Shown here one piece after another: positions 25,071-33,475 of a DNA stretch of 64,000 nt. The notes beneath the pieces were generated by a model, which searched no databases, was not told the DNA's origin, and saw nothing but the letters and a program-made list of their open reading frames with translations. Each line of letters starts with the position of its first letter. Position 1 is the stretch's first letter. A program made the translations under genes and the position numbers. Source of the stretch: Massilia sp. HP4 (GTDB lineage Bacteria; Pseudomonadota; Gammaproteobacteria; Burkholderiales; Burkholderiaceae_D); assembly GCF_005222695.1 (NCBI RefSeq), contig NZ_STGG01000017.1:1-64000 (forward strand). Reading direction: 5' to 3'.

Positions 25071-25778
25071 ATGACAACTCCCATCGACGCACCACTTGCC
25101 CTGCTCGGCGGCGTGCTGACCATCGCCTCGCCCTGCGTGCTTCCGATCCTGCCCATCGTCCTGGGCGGCACCCTGCAAGAGCGCGCCGCAGGACAGCGGA
25201 ATACCCGCCCGCTGTTCATCGTGGCCGGCTTCGTCATTTCGTTCGCCGCGCTCGGCATGCTGCTGGCCAGCGCCTCGCAGCACGTCGTGCTGGCCCATGA
25301 AACCCTGCGCCATGCGGGCCTGGCCATCCTGGCCGTGCTGGGCGTGGCGATGCTGTGGAAGGCGCCGTATGCCGCGCTGATGAACCACTTGAGCGCCTTC
25401 GTGAGCCGCTTGACACCCGCTGGCGGCGAGGCGCGCGCCGGCAACCTGGGAGGCCTGTTGCTGGGCATGTCGCTGGGCGCGGTCTGGACGCCCTGCGCCG
25501 GGCCGGTGCTGGCCTCGATCCTGGTGCTGGTGGCCCAGGCCCGGGATATCGGGCGCTCGGCGGGCCTGCTGGTGCTGTACGCCATCGGCGCCGGCATCCC
25601 GATGCTCGTCATCGCCTACGGCGGCCAGTTCGTCCGCACCCGGATCCGCGCCGTGGCCCGCCATGCCGACCGCCTGCAACAGCTGTTCGGCGCGCTGATC
25701 CTGGCCACCGCCGCTGCCATCTATTTCCAGTACGACGTCCTGCTGTACGCCCACCTCGCCAACTTCGTCTCGTTTTGA
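25071..25778 (+). CDS. CcdA/DsbD-type thiol-disulfide transmembrane protein
   Basis: A 235-residue membrane protein with about six helices and the two family cysteines: Cys22 in SPCVLPILPI and Cys142 in WTPCAGPVL. It would pass electrons from cytoplasmic thioredoxin across the inner membrane to a periplasmic thioredoxin-like partner, most likely the product of the next gene. AGGAGG lies just upstream of the ATG at 25071; the upstream extension to 24954 lacks such a site. It is the first gene of a six-gene operon. The 190-bp upstream region holds the palindrome CTGGGCCCAG at 24966-24975 and an ATGTA/TACAT pair, possible regulator sites. Confidence 0.88.
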   Translation: MTTPIDAPLALLGGVLTIASPCVLPILPIVLGGTLQERAAGQRNTRPLFIVAGFVISFAALGMLLASASQHVVLAHETLRHAGLAILAVLGVAMLWKAPYAALMNHLSAFVSRLTPAGGEARAGNLGGLLLGMSLGAVWTPCAGPVLASILVLVAQARDIGRSAGLLVLYAIGAGIPMLVIAYGGQFVRTRIRAVARHADRLQQLFGALILATAAAIYFQYDVLLYAHLANFVSF

Positions 25779-25789
25779 AAGGAACCATC

Positions 25790-26311
25790 ATGAAACGCCT
25801 GTTCACCATGCTGCTCGCCGGCGCCACCTTCTTCAACGCCGCCTCGTCCCATGGCGCGCCGTTCGCCAGGGCGGAGACCGCCCCTGAATTCACGGGCATC
25901 GACAAATGGCTCAATTCGCAGCCCCTGACCATGCAGGGCTTGCGCGGCAAGGTCGTGCTGGTCGACTTCTGGACCTACACCTGCATCAACTGCATCCGCA
26001 CGCTGCCCCATGTGAAGCGCTGGCACGAGAAGTATGCAACCCAGGGACTGGTCGTGGTTGGGGTCCATACCCCCGAGTATCCGTTCGAACGCTCGACCTC
26101 GAACGTGCAATCCGCGATCAAGCGCTTCGAGATCCCGTATGCGGTCGCCCAGGACAACCGTTACGCCACCTGGGAAGCTTATTCGAACCGCTATTGGCCA
26201 GCCGTCTACCTGATCGACAAGCGCGGACGCATCGTCTACACCCACTTCGGCGAAGGCGCCTACCAGCAGACCGAAGCCAAGATCCAGGCCCTGCTTGCCG
26301 AAGCCGCATAA
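25790..26311 (+). CDS. Exported thioredoxin-like protein (TlpA/DipZ C-terminal type)
   Basis: A 173-residue protein with a signal peptide (MKRLFTMLLAGATFFNAASSHG) and a thioredoxin fold. The active site WTYTCINCIR (Cys65, Cys68) is the CxxC variant seen in the periplasmic domain of DipZ-like proteins; VGVHTPEYPFE and the cis-proline segment WPAVYLID also fit. It probably receives electrons from the CcdA-type protein encoded 11 bp upstream and reduces periplasmic targets. GAAAGGAACC provides the ribosome site. Confidence 0.88.
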   Translation: MKRLFTMLLAGATFFNAASSHGAPFARAETAPEFTGIDKWLNSQPLTMQGLRGKVVLVDFWTYTCINCIRTLPHVKRWHEKYATQGLVVVGVHTPEYPFERSTSNVQSAIKRFEIPYAVAQDNRYATWEAYSNRYWPAVYLIDKRGRIVYTHFGEGAYQQTEAKIQALLAEAA

Positions 26312-26342
26312 GCATTTTTTCAACCCACGAAGGAGAACCACC

Positions 26343-27080
26343 ATGAACACCAGCACCGCACACACCAGAACTGCACTCGTCTTCGGCGGCTCGCGCGGCA
26401 TCGGCGCCGGCATCGCGCTGCGCCTGGCACAAGAAGGCGCGAACGTCGCCCTGACCTATGCCGCGGCCGCCGCCAAGGCGAACGAGGTGGTCGCCGCCAT
26501 CGAGCAAGAGGGCCGTGAAGCGCTGGCGATCCAGGCCGACAGCGGCAACGCCGCCGACCTGCAGTCGGCCGTGCGCCAGGCCATGGAACGCTTCGGCCGC
26601 ATCGACATCGTCGTCGTCGCCGCCGGCATCCTGCACATCGCCGACGTGGCCGAGTTCAGCATCGAGAACCTCGACCGCATGCTCGACGTGAATGTGCGCG
26701 GCGTCTACCTGGCGATCAAGGCTGCGCTGCCGCATATGGAAGAGGGCGGCCGCATCGTCACCATCGGCAGCAATGCCGCCGAGCGCACCAGCCACCCGGG
26801 TTCGAGCGTGTATTCGATGACCAAGGGCGCGGTCAAGGTCATGGTCAAGGGCCTGGCGGTCGACCTGGCGCCGCGCGGCATCACCATCAACAACATCCAG
26901 CCCGGCCCGATCGCCACCGACATGACGGCCGACCTGCTCGAGATGATCACGCCCCTGATCCCGGTCAAGCGCGTCGGCCAGCCGGCCGAGATCGGCGGCC
27001 TGGTGGCCTACCTGACCGGCCCCGACTCGGGCTACATGACCGGCGCCAGCCTGACCATCGACGGCGGCATGTCGCTGTGA
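26343..27080 (+). CDS. SDR-family oxidoreductase
   Basis: A 245-residue classical short-chain dehydrogenase/reductase. The NAD(P)-binding motif GGSRGIG lies at 15-21, an NNAG-equivalent in VVAAGIL, and the catalytic Ser/Tyr/Lys in TIGSN...YSMTK. The C-terminal ASLTIDGGMSL is typical of the FabG-like branch. The substrate is unknown. The context (peroxide and thiol redox genes) suggests reduction of carbonyls made under oxidative stress. AAGGAGAA lies before the ATG at 26343. Confidence 0.88.
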   Translation: MNTSTAHTRTALVFGGSRGIGAGIALRLAQEGANVALTYAAAAAKANEVVAAIEQEGREALAIQADSGNAADLQSAVRQAMERFGRIDIVVVAAGILHIADVAEFSIENLDRMLDVNVRGVYLAIKAALPHMEEGGRIVTIGSNAAERTSHPGSSVYSMTKGAVKVMVKGLAVDLAPRGITINNIQPGPIATDMTADLLEMITPLIPVKRVGQPAEIGGLVAYLTGPDSGYMTGASLTIDGGMSL

Positions 27081-27097
27081 ACCAGAAGGAGAACATC

Positions 27098-28159
27098 ATG
27101 AAACCCACCACCAACCTGGAACGCAGGGGCTTTTTAAACACGACGGCGCTTGGCTTCGTCGCGCTTCAATCGAGCCTCATGGGCGCCGTGCAGGCTGCGC
27201 CCGCCGGCGCCAAGGCCGGCGCCGGCGCGGCCGGCAGCGGGATTTCCCCGGCCAGCAACACCTTTACCGACATCCGCCAGATCCGCGCCGGCGTGCTGGA
27301 CGTGGGCTATGTCGATGCCGGGCCGCGCACCGGCACGCCGATCGTGCTGTTCCACGGCTGGCCCTACGACATCCATGCCTTCATCGACGTGGTGCCGATC
27401 CTGGCCGCGGCCGGCTACCGCGTGATCGTGCCGCACCTGCGCGGCTACGGCAGCACGCGCTTCCTGTCGGCCGATACGCTCCGCAACGGCCAGCAGGCCA
27501 GCTTCACCGCCGACGCCGTGGCCTTCCTGGATGAACTCAAGATCGAGCGCGCCATCGTCGCCGGCTTCGACTGGGGCGCCCGTATCGCGACCACCCTGGC
27601 CGCACTCTGGCCGCAGCGCTTCAATGCGCTGGTCTCGGTCAGCGGTTACCTGATCGGCAGCCAGGAGGGCAATATCAAGCCGCTGGCGCCGAAGGCCGAG
27701 CTGCAATGGTGGTACCAGTATTACTTCGCCACCCCGCGCGGCGAACGCGGTTACCGCGAAAACACGCACGCCTTCGCGCGCCTGATCTGGGAGCTGGCTT
27801 CGCCCGAATGGAAGTTCGACGATGCGACCTTCGCCCGCTCGGCCAAATCGCTCGACAACCCGGACCATGTCGCCATCTCGATCAGCAACTACCGCTGGCG
27901 CCTGGGCCTGGCGCCGAGCGAGCCGCAATACGAAGACATCGAGCGGCGCCTGGCCAGGTTCCCCGACGTCGCCGTGCCGACCATCACGATGGAGGGCGAG
28001 GCCAACGGGGCGCCGCATCCGGACCCGAAGAACTACGCCAGGAAATTCCTGAAGAAGTACGAGCACCGCCACCTGGCCAAGGGTGTCGGCCACAACCTGC
28101 CGCAGGAAGCGCCACGCGAATTCGCCCAGGCCATCCTCGACGTCGCCAAATGGATGTAA
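27098..28159 (+). CDS. Exported alpha/beta hydrolase, epoxide-hydrolase-like
   Basis: A 353-residue protein with an N-terminal twin-arginine-like leader (NLERRGFLNTTALGFVAL). The alpha/beta-hydrolase core has HGWP (86-89, oxyanion region), nucleophile Asp158 in GFDWGARI and a terminal His in GVGHNLPQEAP. The Asp nucleophile and HGWP suggest an epoxide hydrolase or haloalkane-dehalogenase-like enzyme rather than an esterase. The ATG at 27098 follows AGAAGGAGA; an in-frame ATG at 27077 overlaps the SDR stop. It may detoxify epoxides in the periplasm. Confidence 0.82.
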   Translation: MKPTTNLERRGFLNTTALGFVALQSSLMGAVQAAPAGAKAGAGAAGSGISPASNTFTDIRQIRAGVLDVGYVDAGPRTGTPIVLFHGWPYDIHAFIDVVPILAAAGYRVIVPHLRGYGSTRFLSADTLRNGQQASFTADAVAFLDELKIERAIVAGFDWGARIATTLAALWPQRFNALVSVSGYLIGSQEGNIKPLAPKAELQWWYQYYFATPRGERGYRENTHAFARLIWELASPEWKFDDATFARSAKSLDNPDHVAISISNYRWRLGLAPSEPQYEDIERRLARFPDVAVPTITMEGEANGAPHPDPKNYARKFLKKYEHRHLAKGVGHNLPQEAPREFAQAILDVAKWM

Positions 28160-28170
28160 GGAGATCGACC

Positions 28171-28590
28171 ATGAACACCAATGCAACAGTGCTTTATACC
28201 GGCAAGACCCACACCACCTCGGGCGGACGCGATGGCGCGGCCCGCAGTTCGGACGGGCGCCTCGACCTGCAACTGTCCTCGCCCGGTTCGAAAGGCGAGG
28301 GCACCAATCCCGAGCAGCTGTTCGCGGCCGGCTGGTCGGCCTGCTTCATCGGCGCGATCGGGCTCGCGGCAAACAAGCTGGGCGTGAAGCTGCCGGCCGG
28401 GCTGGCGGTGGACGCCGAAGTAGACCTGTGCAATGCCGACGGCGCCTATTTCTTGCAGGCGCGCCTGAACGTGCACCTGCCCGGCCTGGACCAGGACACG
28501 GCGCGCACGCTGGTCGATACCGCGCACCAGACCTGCCCGTATTCGAAGGCGACGCGCGGCAATATCGACGTCGACATCAACCTCGTTTAA
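28171..28590 (+). CDS. ohr: Organic hydroperoxide resistance protein Ohr
   Basis: A 139-residue Ohr/OsmC-fold peroxidase. The two reactive cysteines are Cys58 (SACFIGA) and Cys122 (TCPYSKATRGN), both in family-typical contexts, with the conserved GTNPEQLFAAG segment before the first. It reduces organic hydroperoxides using dihydrolipoyl or other thiols in the cytoplasm. No OhrR regulator is adjacent. The ATG follows AAGGAGATCG, 11 bp after the hydrolase stop. Confidence 0.93.
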   Translation: MNTNATVLYTGKTHTTSGGRDGAARSSDGRLDLQLSSPGSKGEGTNPEQLFAAGWSACFIGAIGLAANKLGVKLPAGLAVDAEVDLCNADGAYFLQARLNVHLPGLDQDTARTLVDTAHQTCPYSKATRGNIDVDINLV

Positions 28591-28610
28591 GAGAACATGG
28601 CGAGAACATC

Positions 28611-29060
28611 ATGCGACTACTTCCTGCCCTGATCCTCGGCCTTGCCGCCACCCTGTCCCTGCCGGTGTTGGCGCATGATGTCGGCGGCGCCCGCCCGATC
28701 GCCGTGGTGGCGATCGAGAACGAGGCGGCTCCCAGGCTGTTCGTCGACCAGCCGCTGCCAGGGCCGCTGACGAAAGGCCAGGTCTTCATCGGCTACCGCA
28801 CCGAGAACATCCGCATCGTGCCGGTGTATGGCAAGGGTGCGCTCGACGTGTCGCCGCGCATCGGCCACCTGCACGTAACGGTGGACGGCACGCCATGGCA
28901 CTGGGCCGACGCCAGCAACGAGCCGATCGTGCTGGTCGGCTTGCCGCCCGGCCCGCACAAGGTGCTGCTCGAACTGGCCGACCCCACGCACAAGGTCATC
29001 ACAAGCCAGACGGTGGAGCTTGTCGTGCCGGCGCCAGCCGAGGGCCAGCACCGGCATTGA
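28611..29060 (+). CDS. DUF6130 family exported protein
   Basis: A 149-residue protein with a signal peptide (MRLLPALILGLAATLSLPVLA). A conserved central region contains NIRIVPVYGKGALDVSPRIG, then HLHVTVDGTPWHWADAS, typical of DUF6130. The His/Trp-rich core could bind a metal or haem, but no activity is known. It is the last gene of the operon and ends with a His-rich tail (GQHRH). Confidence 0.8.
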   Translation: MRLLPALILGLAATLSLPVLAHDVGGARPIAVVAIENEAAPRLFVDQPLPGPLTKGQVFIGYRTENIRIVPVYGKGALDVSPRIGHLHVTVDGTPWHWADASNEPIVLVGLPPGPHKVLLELADPTHKVITSQTVELVVPAPAEGQHRH

Positions 29061-29306
29061 CCGGCACGGCAATGGATATTTGTATCCAGAAGTAACCGAG
29101 TGCATACGTGGTATCGGCTGGGATCGTGCATGCAACAGTAGGGAATGTACCGACATATCCCAGTCATCAGCGCGTGTAACTCCGATCAGGATTATCCTAG
29201 TTACAAATGCTTACTTATGGACTATTCATCTACGCTTGGCGCGGGTGTATCTTTCCAGTACGCAATTCATGAGGAATTGCGAACCAGACGAAATACAGAG
29301 GACATC

Positions 29307-29864
29307 ATGAACAAACTGCTCATCACTCTCGCGGCCAGCCTGGTCGCCATCGGTTCCGCACAAGCCCAGGGCGTCGTCGCCAATGGCAACCCACTGGCGG
29401 GCGTCTATGTCGGCGCCAGCGTTGCCGGCGCCAAGAATCAGACCATCGACGACTGGAAGGCCGGCGGCAAGGTCTTTGCCGGCTATAACTTCGACCAGAA
29501 CTGGGCGGTCGAAGCCGGCCACACCCGCTTTGACAGCCAGGATTACCGTGCCACCTCGGGCGCGGGCGGGAACGACGCTTTCGTCAAGAGCAACAGCAGC
29601 TATCTCGCGGCCAAGTACACCTTGCCGCTGAACGGGGCGCTGTCGGCCTACGGCAAGCTGGGCGCCTCGTATAACGAGCGCAAGGGCGGTTACAGGAATA
29701 CCAACTGGACCGATCACGACACCGGCCTGTATGGCGCGGTCGGCCTGCAGTACGCGTTGACCAAGAACGTATCGCTGGTCGGCGAGTATGAGCGTTACGG
29801 CAAGGACAAGGACAGGGGCGCCAAGGCCGACGTCGTATCGGCGGGCGTGCAGTACGCCTTCTGA
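29307..29864 (+). CDS. Outer-membrane beta-barrel protein (OmpX/porin-like family)
   Basis: A 185-residue protein with a signal peptide (MNKLLITLAASLVAIGSAQAQ) and an eight-strand beta-barrel pattern: GVYVGASVAGAK, VFAGYNFDQNWAVEAGHTRF, and a C-terminal VSAGVQYAF ending in Phe, the BAM recognition signature. The open frame extends upstream to 29145, but the signal peptide and the AGAGGAC ribosome site support 29307. The 246-bp upstream region (29061-29306) is comparatively AT-rich and carries no gene, so it should contain the promoter. The role is unknown; such proteins give surface stability or adhesion. Confidence 0.85.
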   Translation: MNKLLITLAASLVAIGSAQAQGVVANGNPLAGVYVGASVAGAKNQTIDDWKAGGKVFAGYNFDQNWAVEAGHTRFDSQDYRATSGAGGNDAFVKSNSSYLAAKYTLPLNGALSAYGKLGASYNERKGGYRNTNWTDHDTGLYGAVGLQYALTKNVSLVGEYERYGKDKDRGAKADVVSAGVQYAF

Positions 29865-29878
29865 GGTTTTCCTCACCC

Positions 29879-29912
29879 GCCGGCCGCGAGGGTTGACACT
29901 CTTGCGGCCGGC
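29879..29912 (+). terminator. Hairpin downstream of the beta-barrel gene
   Basis: A perfect 9-bp stem, GCCGGCCGC (29879-29887) with GCGGCCGGC (29904-29912), begins 14 bp after the stop codon. No uridine tract follows, so termination would be weak or Rho-assisted. Confidence 0.5.
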
Positions 29913-30036
29913 AAATCTTCGCACGATTGAACCCGCACAAGGGAGAGGGATTCGTCCCAGCTGGCTCAGCAACAGCTTGTGCGCACATGACATGATTGCA
30001 ATGCAAACAACGTCATGATGCGTACAAGGAATCCGC

Positions 30037-30240
30037 ATGGGCACGCTCCTCCTGCATCTGCAAGAACTGCTGCGCGACCGCCAGCACGCCCGCATCCAGC
30101 TAGGTATCACATTGACCGGGTTTCACGACAATGATATTGATCAGAAGGCCATTACCGTGTTTGAGCGCGGCCGTTGGAGTGATCTCATTTCTGAATTAAA
30201 ACCTTTTGCCGTGGATGACAATAGAACTCATCGTCCATGA
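30037..30240 (+). CDS. Small hypothetical protein
   Basis: A 67-residue frame in the 468-bp gap (29865-30332) between the beta-barrel and GGDEF genes. ACAAGGAATCC places a good ribosome site before the ATG. The product (MGTLLLHLQELLRDRQHARI start, charged C-terminus) has no recognised domain, signal or membrane helix. Codon use is less GC-biased than in the neighbours, which fits a recently acquired gene or non-coding DNA. The rest of the gap shows only the hairpin at 29879-29912. Confidence 0.35.
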   Translation: MGTLLLHLQELLRDRQHARIQLGITLTGFHDNDIDQKAITVFERGRWSDLISELKPFAVDDNRTHRP

Positions 30241-30332
30241 ACATATCTGCGCGGCGCTACGCGGCTTGGGGACTGGACCCTGACCAGCGTGTCTGCCGAC
30301 AGCAAATCACTGCGGTCTTCTACGCACACACC

Positions 30333-32390
30333 TCAACCGTTCGCCGCCCTCAACGGCTCCCGCTCCCCCATCACGGTCGACAAATCGACCTGCCCCGCGC
30401 GCCACGCATGTTCCAGGTTCTGCTCGATCGCATCGATGCTGGCCAGCCTGTCGTCGGCAAAACCGCGCACGCCATAGGCCCGGTTGCGCCCGTGCGACTT
30501 GGCCAGGTACAGCGCCATGTCGACCAGGTTCACCACCCGTTCCCACGCCAGGGCCTGCTTGCCCACGGATAGCGGGAAGGGCGCGTAACCGATCGACACG
30601 TTCACGCTCAGCGCCGTGCCGCCATGGTCGATGACGGTGGCCCCGATGCCGGCCAGGATGCGCCCGGCCACTTCGTCCAGGCCCTCCTTGCCGGCCGGCG
30701 CCGTCGGCAGGTAGGCCAGGAATTCCTCGCCGCCCCAGCGCACGATCATGTCGGTCTCGCGCAGGATCTCGCACAGGCGGGCGGCGATCGTGGTCAGCAC
30801 GGCGTCGCCGGCCGCGTGGCCATAGGTGTCGTTGATGTTCTTGAAGTGGTCGACGTCGAGCAGGAACAATGCCCCGCCGTCGACCTGTTGCCCAGCCGGC
30901 GCTGGCGTGCGCATAAACTCCAGGAAGTGGCGGCGGTTATACAGTCCCGTCAGCGGATCGCGTACGCTCTGCTGCTTGAGCTCGCGGTTCTTTTCGTGCA
31001 GCTGGGCGTTGGCATGGCGTACCTTGCGGTACAAGAGGCCGACCACGGTCGCGGCCAGCGCGAACACCGCCACCAGCAGCCACCACACGCGCTGCTGCAG
31101 GCGGCGGTTGTCGATCTCGGTCGACTTGATCAGGTTCTCGCTGCGCAGCAGCTCGATCTGGCGCTGCTTCTTGTCGGTCTCGTATTTCTCTTGCAGCTCG
31201 AGCATGGCCTGCTGGCGACGGCGTTCGAACAGCTCGTTCGAGATCTTGCGCTCGCGGTGATAGGCTTGCAGCGCGCCCGGCAGGTCGCCCACGCGTTCCA
31301 GTGCGCTGCCGTATTCGACCAGGGCCGTCTGCAGCTCAGGCTTGTCGCCGATTTCCTCGTAGCCGGCCATGCCCATCTCGATCTGGCGCTTGCCTTCGGC
31401 CACGCGGCCGATGCCGAGGTAGGCCTGGCCAAGGTTCAAGTGCGCGGTCGCGTTCAGCGCGCGGTCGTTCAAGGGGCCGGTTGCCGCGACCGCCTGCTCG
31501 GCGTAGGAAGCCGCATTCTTGAAGTCCCCCGTCTTGAGATAGAAGTCGGACAAGTTGATCAGGGATACCACGATCCGCTTGTTGGCGCCGATCGAGCGTT
31601 CGAGGGCCAGTCCTTCTTGCAGTGCGCGTAGCGCGCGTTTGCGCTGGCCGGTATCGATCGCCAGCCAGTACTCGGCGTTCTTGATGGTTGCCATGCGGCC
31701 GGGGGAATTCGCTTTCTGCGCCGCAGCCAGTGCTTCGTCGATCAGGCCAAAACCTTTTTCGGGCTCGCGCATCTTGGCATACAGGCGTACCAGCGAATTG
31801 AGCGCCATGACGATATGGACCGGATCGCCATTCTTGCGCGCCAGTGCGGCCGCTGCCTGCAAGCGCTCGAGGGCGCTCGGCAGGTTGCCGTCCTCCGCGT
31901 GGGACTCGCCGGACGAGATCATTGCGCGCACGCGCAGGTCCATGTCTTGCGTTGTATTGGCCAGCTTTTCGGCTTCCCAGACCAGGCGGTGCGCTTCTCC
32001 CGGACGATGCTGGGCGAAGGCGGAATAGCCCTGCATCAGGAGGCCCTTGGCCAACGCGCCAGGGTGGTCGTGCTCGCGTCCGATGGCGATCAGCTCATTG
32101 GCCAATGCAAAGGATTGGGCATGGTGGCCGAGGCCATGGCGCGCCACGGCAAGCTGGTTCAGGAACTCGATGCGCTGCGCCAGCGGCGCATTGCGGGCCT
32201 CGGGCTCCAGCGCTTCCAGCTTCGGCAGGGCGCGCTCGGGGACGAAGCGGTTCAGTTCGCGGATCTCGGCGATGCGCTGGTCCAGCGGCGCGACGTCATC
32301 GGCGAACGCCCACGCCGATGCCGCGCACAGGGCCAGCGTCAGTGCGTGGGAGCGGGAGCGCGCGAATGCGCAGTGCAGGACAGCCAACAT
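30333..32390 (-). CDS. TPR-domain diguanylate cyclase
   Basis: A 685-residue protein. After an N-terminal signal-like segment (~15-30), residues ~40-400 are tetratricopeptide-like helices (for example NATAHLNLGQAYLGIGRVAE) and a coiled coil. A membrane helix lies near 430-450 (WWLLVAVFALAATVVGLLY), followed by a GGDEF domain with an intact active site GGEEF (553-557) and metal-binding region LLDVDHFKNINDTYGH. It would make c-di-GMP in response to a periplasmic partner bound by the TPR part. The GGEEF variant is usually active. No RxxD inhibitory site is evident directly before it. The upstream 326-bp gap to 32716 is AT-rich. Confidence 0.9.
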   Translation of the reverse strand: MLAVLHCAFARSRSHALTLALCAASAWAFADDVAPLDQRIAEIRELNRFVPERALPKLEALEPEARNAPLAQRIEFLNQLAVARHGLGHHAQSFALANELIAIGREHDHPGALAKGLLMQGYSAFAQHRPGEAHRLVWEAEKLANTTQDMDLRVRAMISSGESHAEDGNLPSALERLQAAAALARKNGDPVHIVMALNSLVRLYAKMREPEKGFGLIDEALAAAQKANSPGRMATIKNAEYWLAIDTGQRKRALRALQEGLALERSIGANKRIVVSLINLSDFYLKTGDFKNAASYAEQAVAATGPLNDRALNATAHLNLGQAYLGIGRVAEGKRQIEMGMAGYEEIGDKPELQTALVEYGSALERVGDLPGALQAYHRERKISNELFERRRQQAMLELQEKYETDKKQRQIELLRSENLIKSTEIDNRRLQQRVWWLLVAVFALAATVVGLLYRKVRHANAQLHEKNRELKQQSVRDPLTGLYNRRHFLEFMRTPAPAGQQVDGGALFLLDVDHFKNINDTYGHAAGDAVLTTIAARLCEILRETDMIVRWGGEEFLAYLPTAPAGKEGLDEVAGRILAGIGATVIDHGGTALSVNVSIGYAPFPLSVGKQALAWERVVNLVDMALYLAKSHGRNRAYGVRGFADDRLASIDAIEQNLEHAWRAGQVDLSTVMGEREPLRAANG

Positions 32391-32716
32391 GCCGTTTCTC
32401 GTCGCGCCGGTGTAATCCGGCGGAAGTTGTTTGGCCCATTATATGGCTGTTGCAAAGTAGAAATTTCACTTTCTATTTAAATGTCACAAAAATGACACAG
32501 GCTCGGGACCGTCGGCCAAGCCCATGCCGTTTGTCCAGAAAGCCCGTCAATCCAGGCAAAACGCGCCATTGTCCATCCAGTCGTCAGGAGATGGATTGTC
32601 AACGATCCGCATATGCCGCCGATAACTAAATCACAGATTATTTGTTGAGGGAACGGTGCGATGTCGTTTGACCCCACCTCCTATACTGGAGGCACGACAT
32701 CGATGAGGAGAGGGAC
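32391..32716. other. Divergent intergenic region with leader hairpin
   Basis: This 326-bp gap separates the TPR-GGDEF gene (minus) and the DUF2243 gene (plus). The left half is AT-rich and should hold the GGDEF promoter. The right end holds a two-layer inverted repeat at 32659-32702: CGATGTCGT pairs with ACGACATCG, and inside it CCTCC pairs with GGAGG around TATACT. The following GAGGAGAGGG is the ribosome site of the DUF2243 gene, so the hairpin lies in its leader or is an operator. No gene is seen here. Confidence 0.5.
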
Positions 32717-33475
32717 ATGTTGAGATCGCCTTGGGCCAGGTGGGGCGCGACGCTGGGCTTCGCGCTCGGCGGCTTTTTCGACGGCATCCTGCTGCACCAG
32801 ATCCTGCAGTGGCACCATCTCCTCAGCCTGGTCGCAGGCCTCGACGACCTGCGCCTGCAGGTGCTGTGGGATGGCTACTTCCACCTGCTGATGTATATCG
32901 TCGCCCTGGCCGGCCTGATTGGCCTGTGGCGCGCGCAGCGGCGCGGCGGGGTCGACTGGGGCCGGCCGCTGGCGGGGGCGATGCTGGTCGGCTTCGGCGC
33001 CTGGCACGCGATCGACGCGCTGCTGTCGCACTGGCTGCTCGGCATCCACCGTATCCGCATCGACAGCCCGAACCCGCTGCTGTGGGACCTCTCATGGCTG
33101 GCCGCGTTCGGCATCGTGCCGCTGGTGCTGGGCTGGCGCTGGCTGTGCCGCCAGGGCGGCGGCGGCGGGATGCGCAACGCGACCGCGGCGATGGCCTTGC
33201 TGGCCGCCGGCACGGCCGGCGCCGGCGCCTGGGCGCTGATGCCGCCGCCGGGGCAAGAACTGGCCACCGTCGTATTCCACCCCGGCGCCGGCCCGCGCGA
33301 AGTGTTCGCCGCGCTCGACGCGGTCGACGGCCGGCTGGTATGGAGCGACCGCGCCATGGGCGTAGTCGTGATGGCGGTGCCCGAATCGCGCCGCTGGCAC
33401 CTGTACCGGCACGGCGCGCTGCTGGTCAGCGGCAGCGGCGCGCCGGCCGGTTGTTTCAACTGGAGCCGAATCTAG
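32717..33475 (+). CDS. DUF2243 family membrane protein
   Basis: A 252-residue membrane protein whose first 150 residues match DUF2243 (PF10002): GFFDGILLHQILQWHHLLS, then HAIDALLSHWLLGIHRIR, with several conserved histidines inside about four helices. A further helix (~153-172) leads to a soluble C-terminal part (~175-252) not typical of the core family. The conserved histidines suggest metal or haem binding, but no function is established. Its stop codon overlaps that of the convergent mdlB gene at 33472-33475. Confidence 0.85.
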   Translation: MLRSPWARWGATLGFALGGFFDGILLHQILQWHHLLSLVAGLDDLRLQVLWDGYFHLLMYIVALAGLIGLWRAQRRGGVDWGRPLAGAMLVGFGAWHAIDALLSHWLLGIHRIRIDSPNPLLWDLSWLAAFGIVPLVLGWRWLCRQGGGGGMRNATAAMALLAAGTAGAGAWALMPPPGQELATVVFHPGAGPREVFAALDAVDGRLVWSDRAMGVVVMAVPESRRWHLYRHGALLVSGSGAPAGCFNWSRI

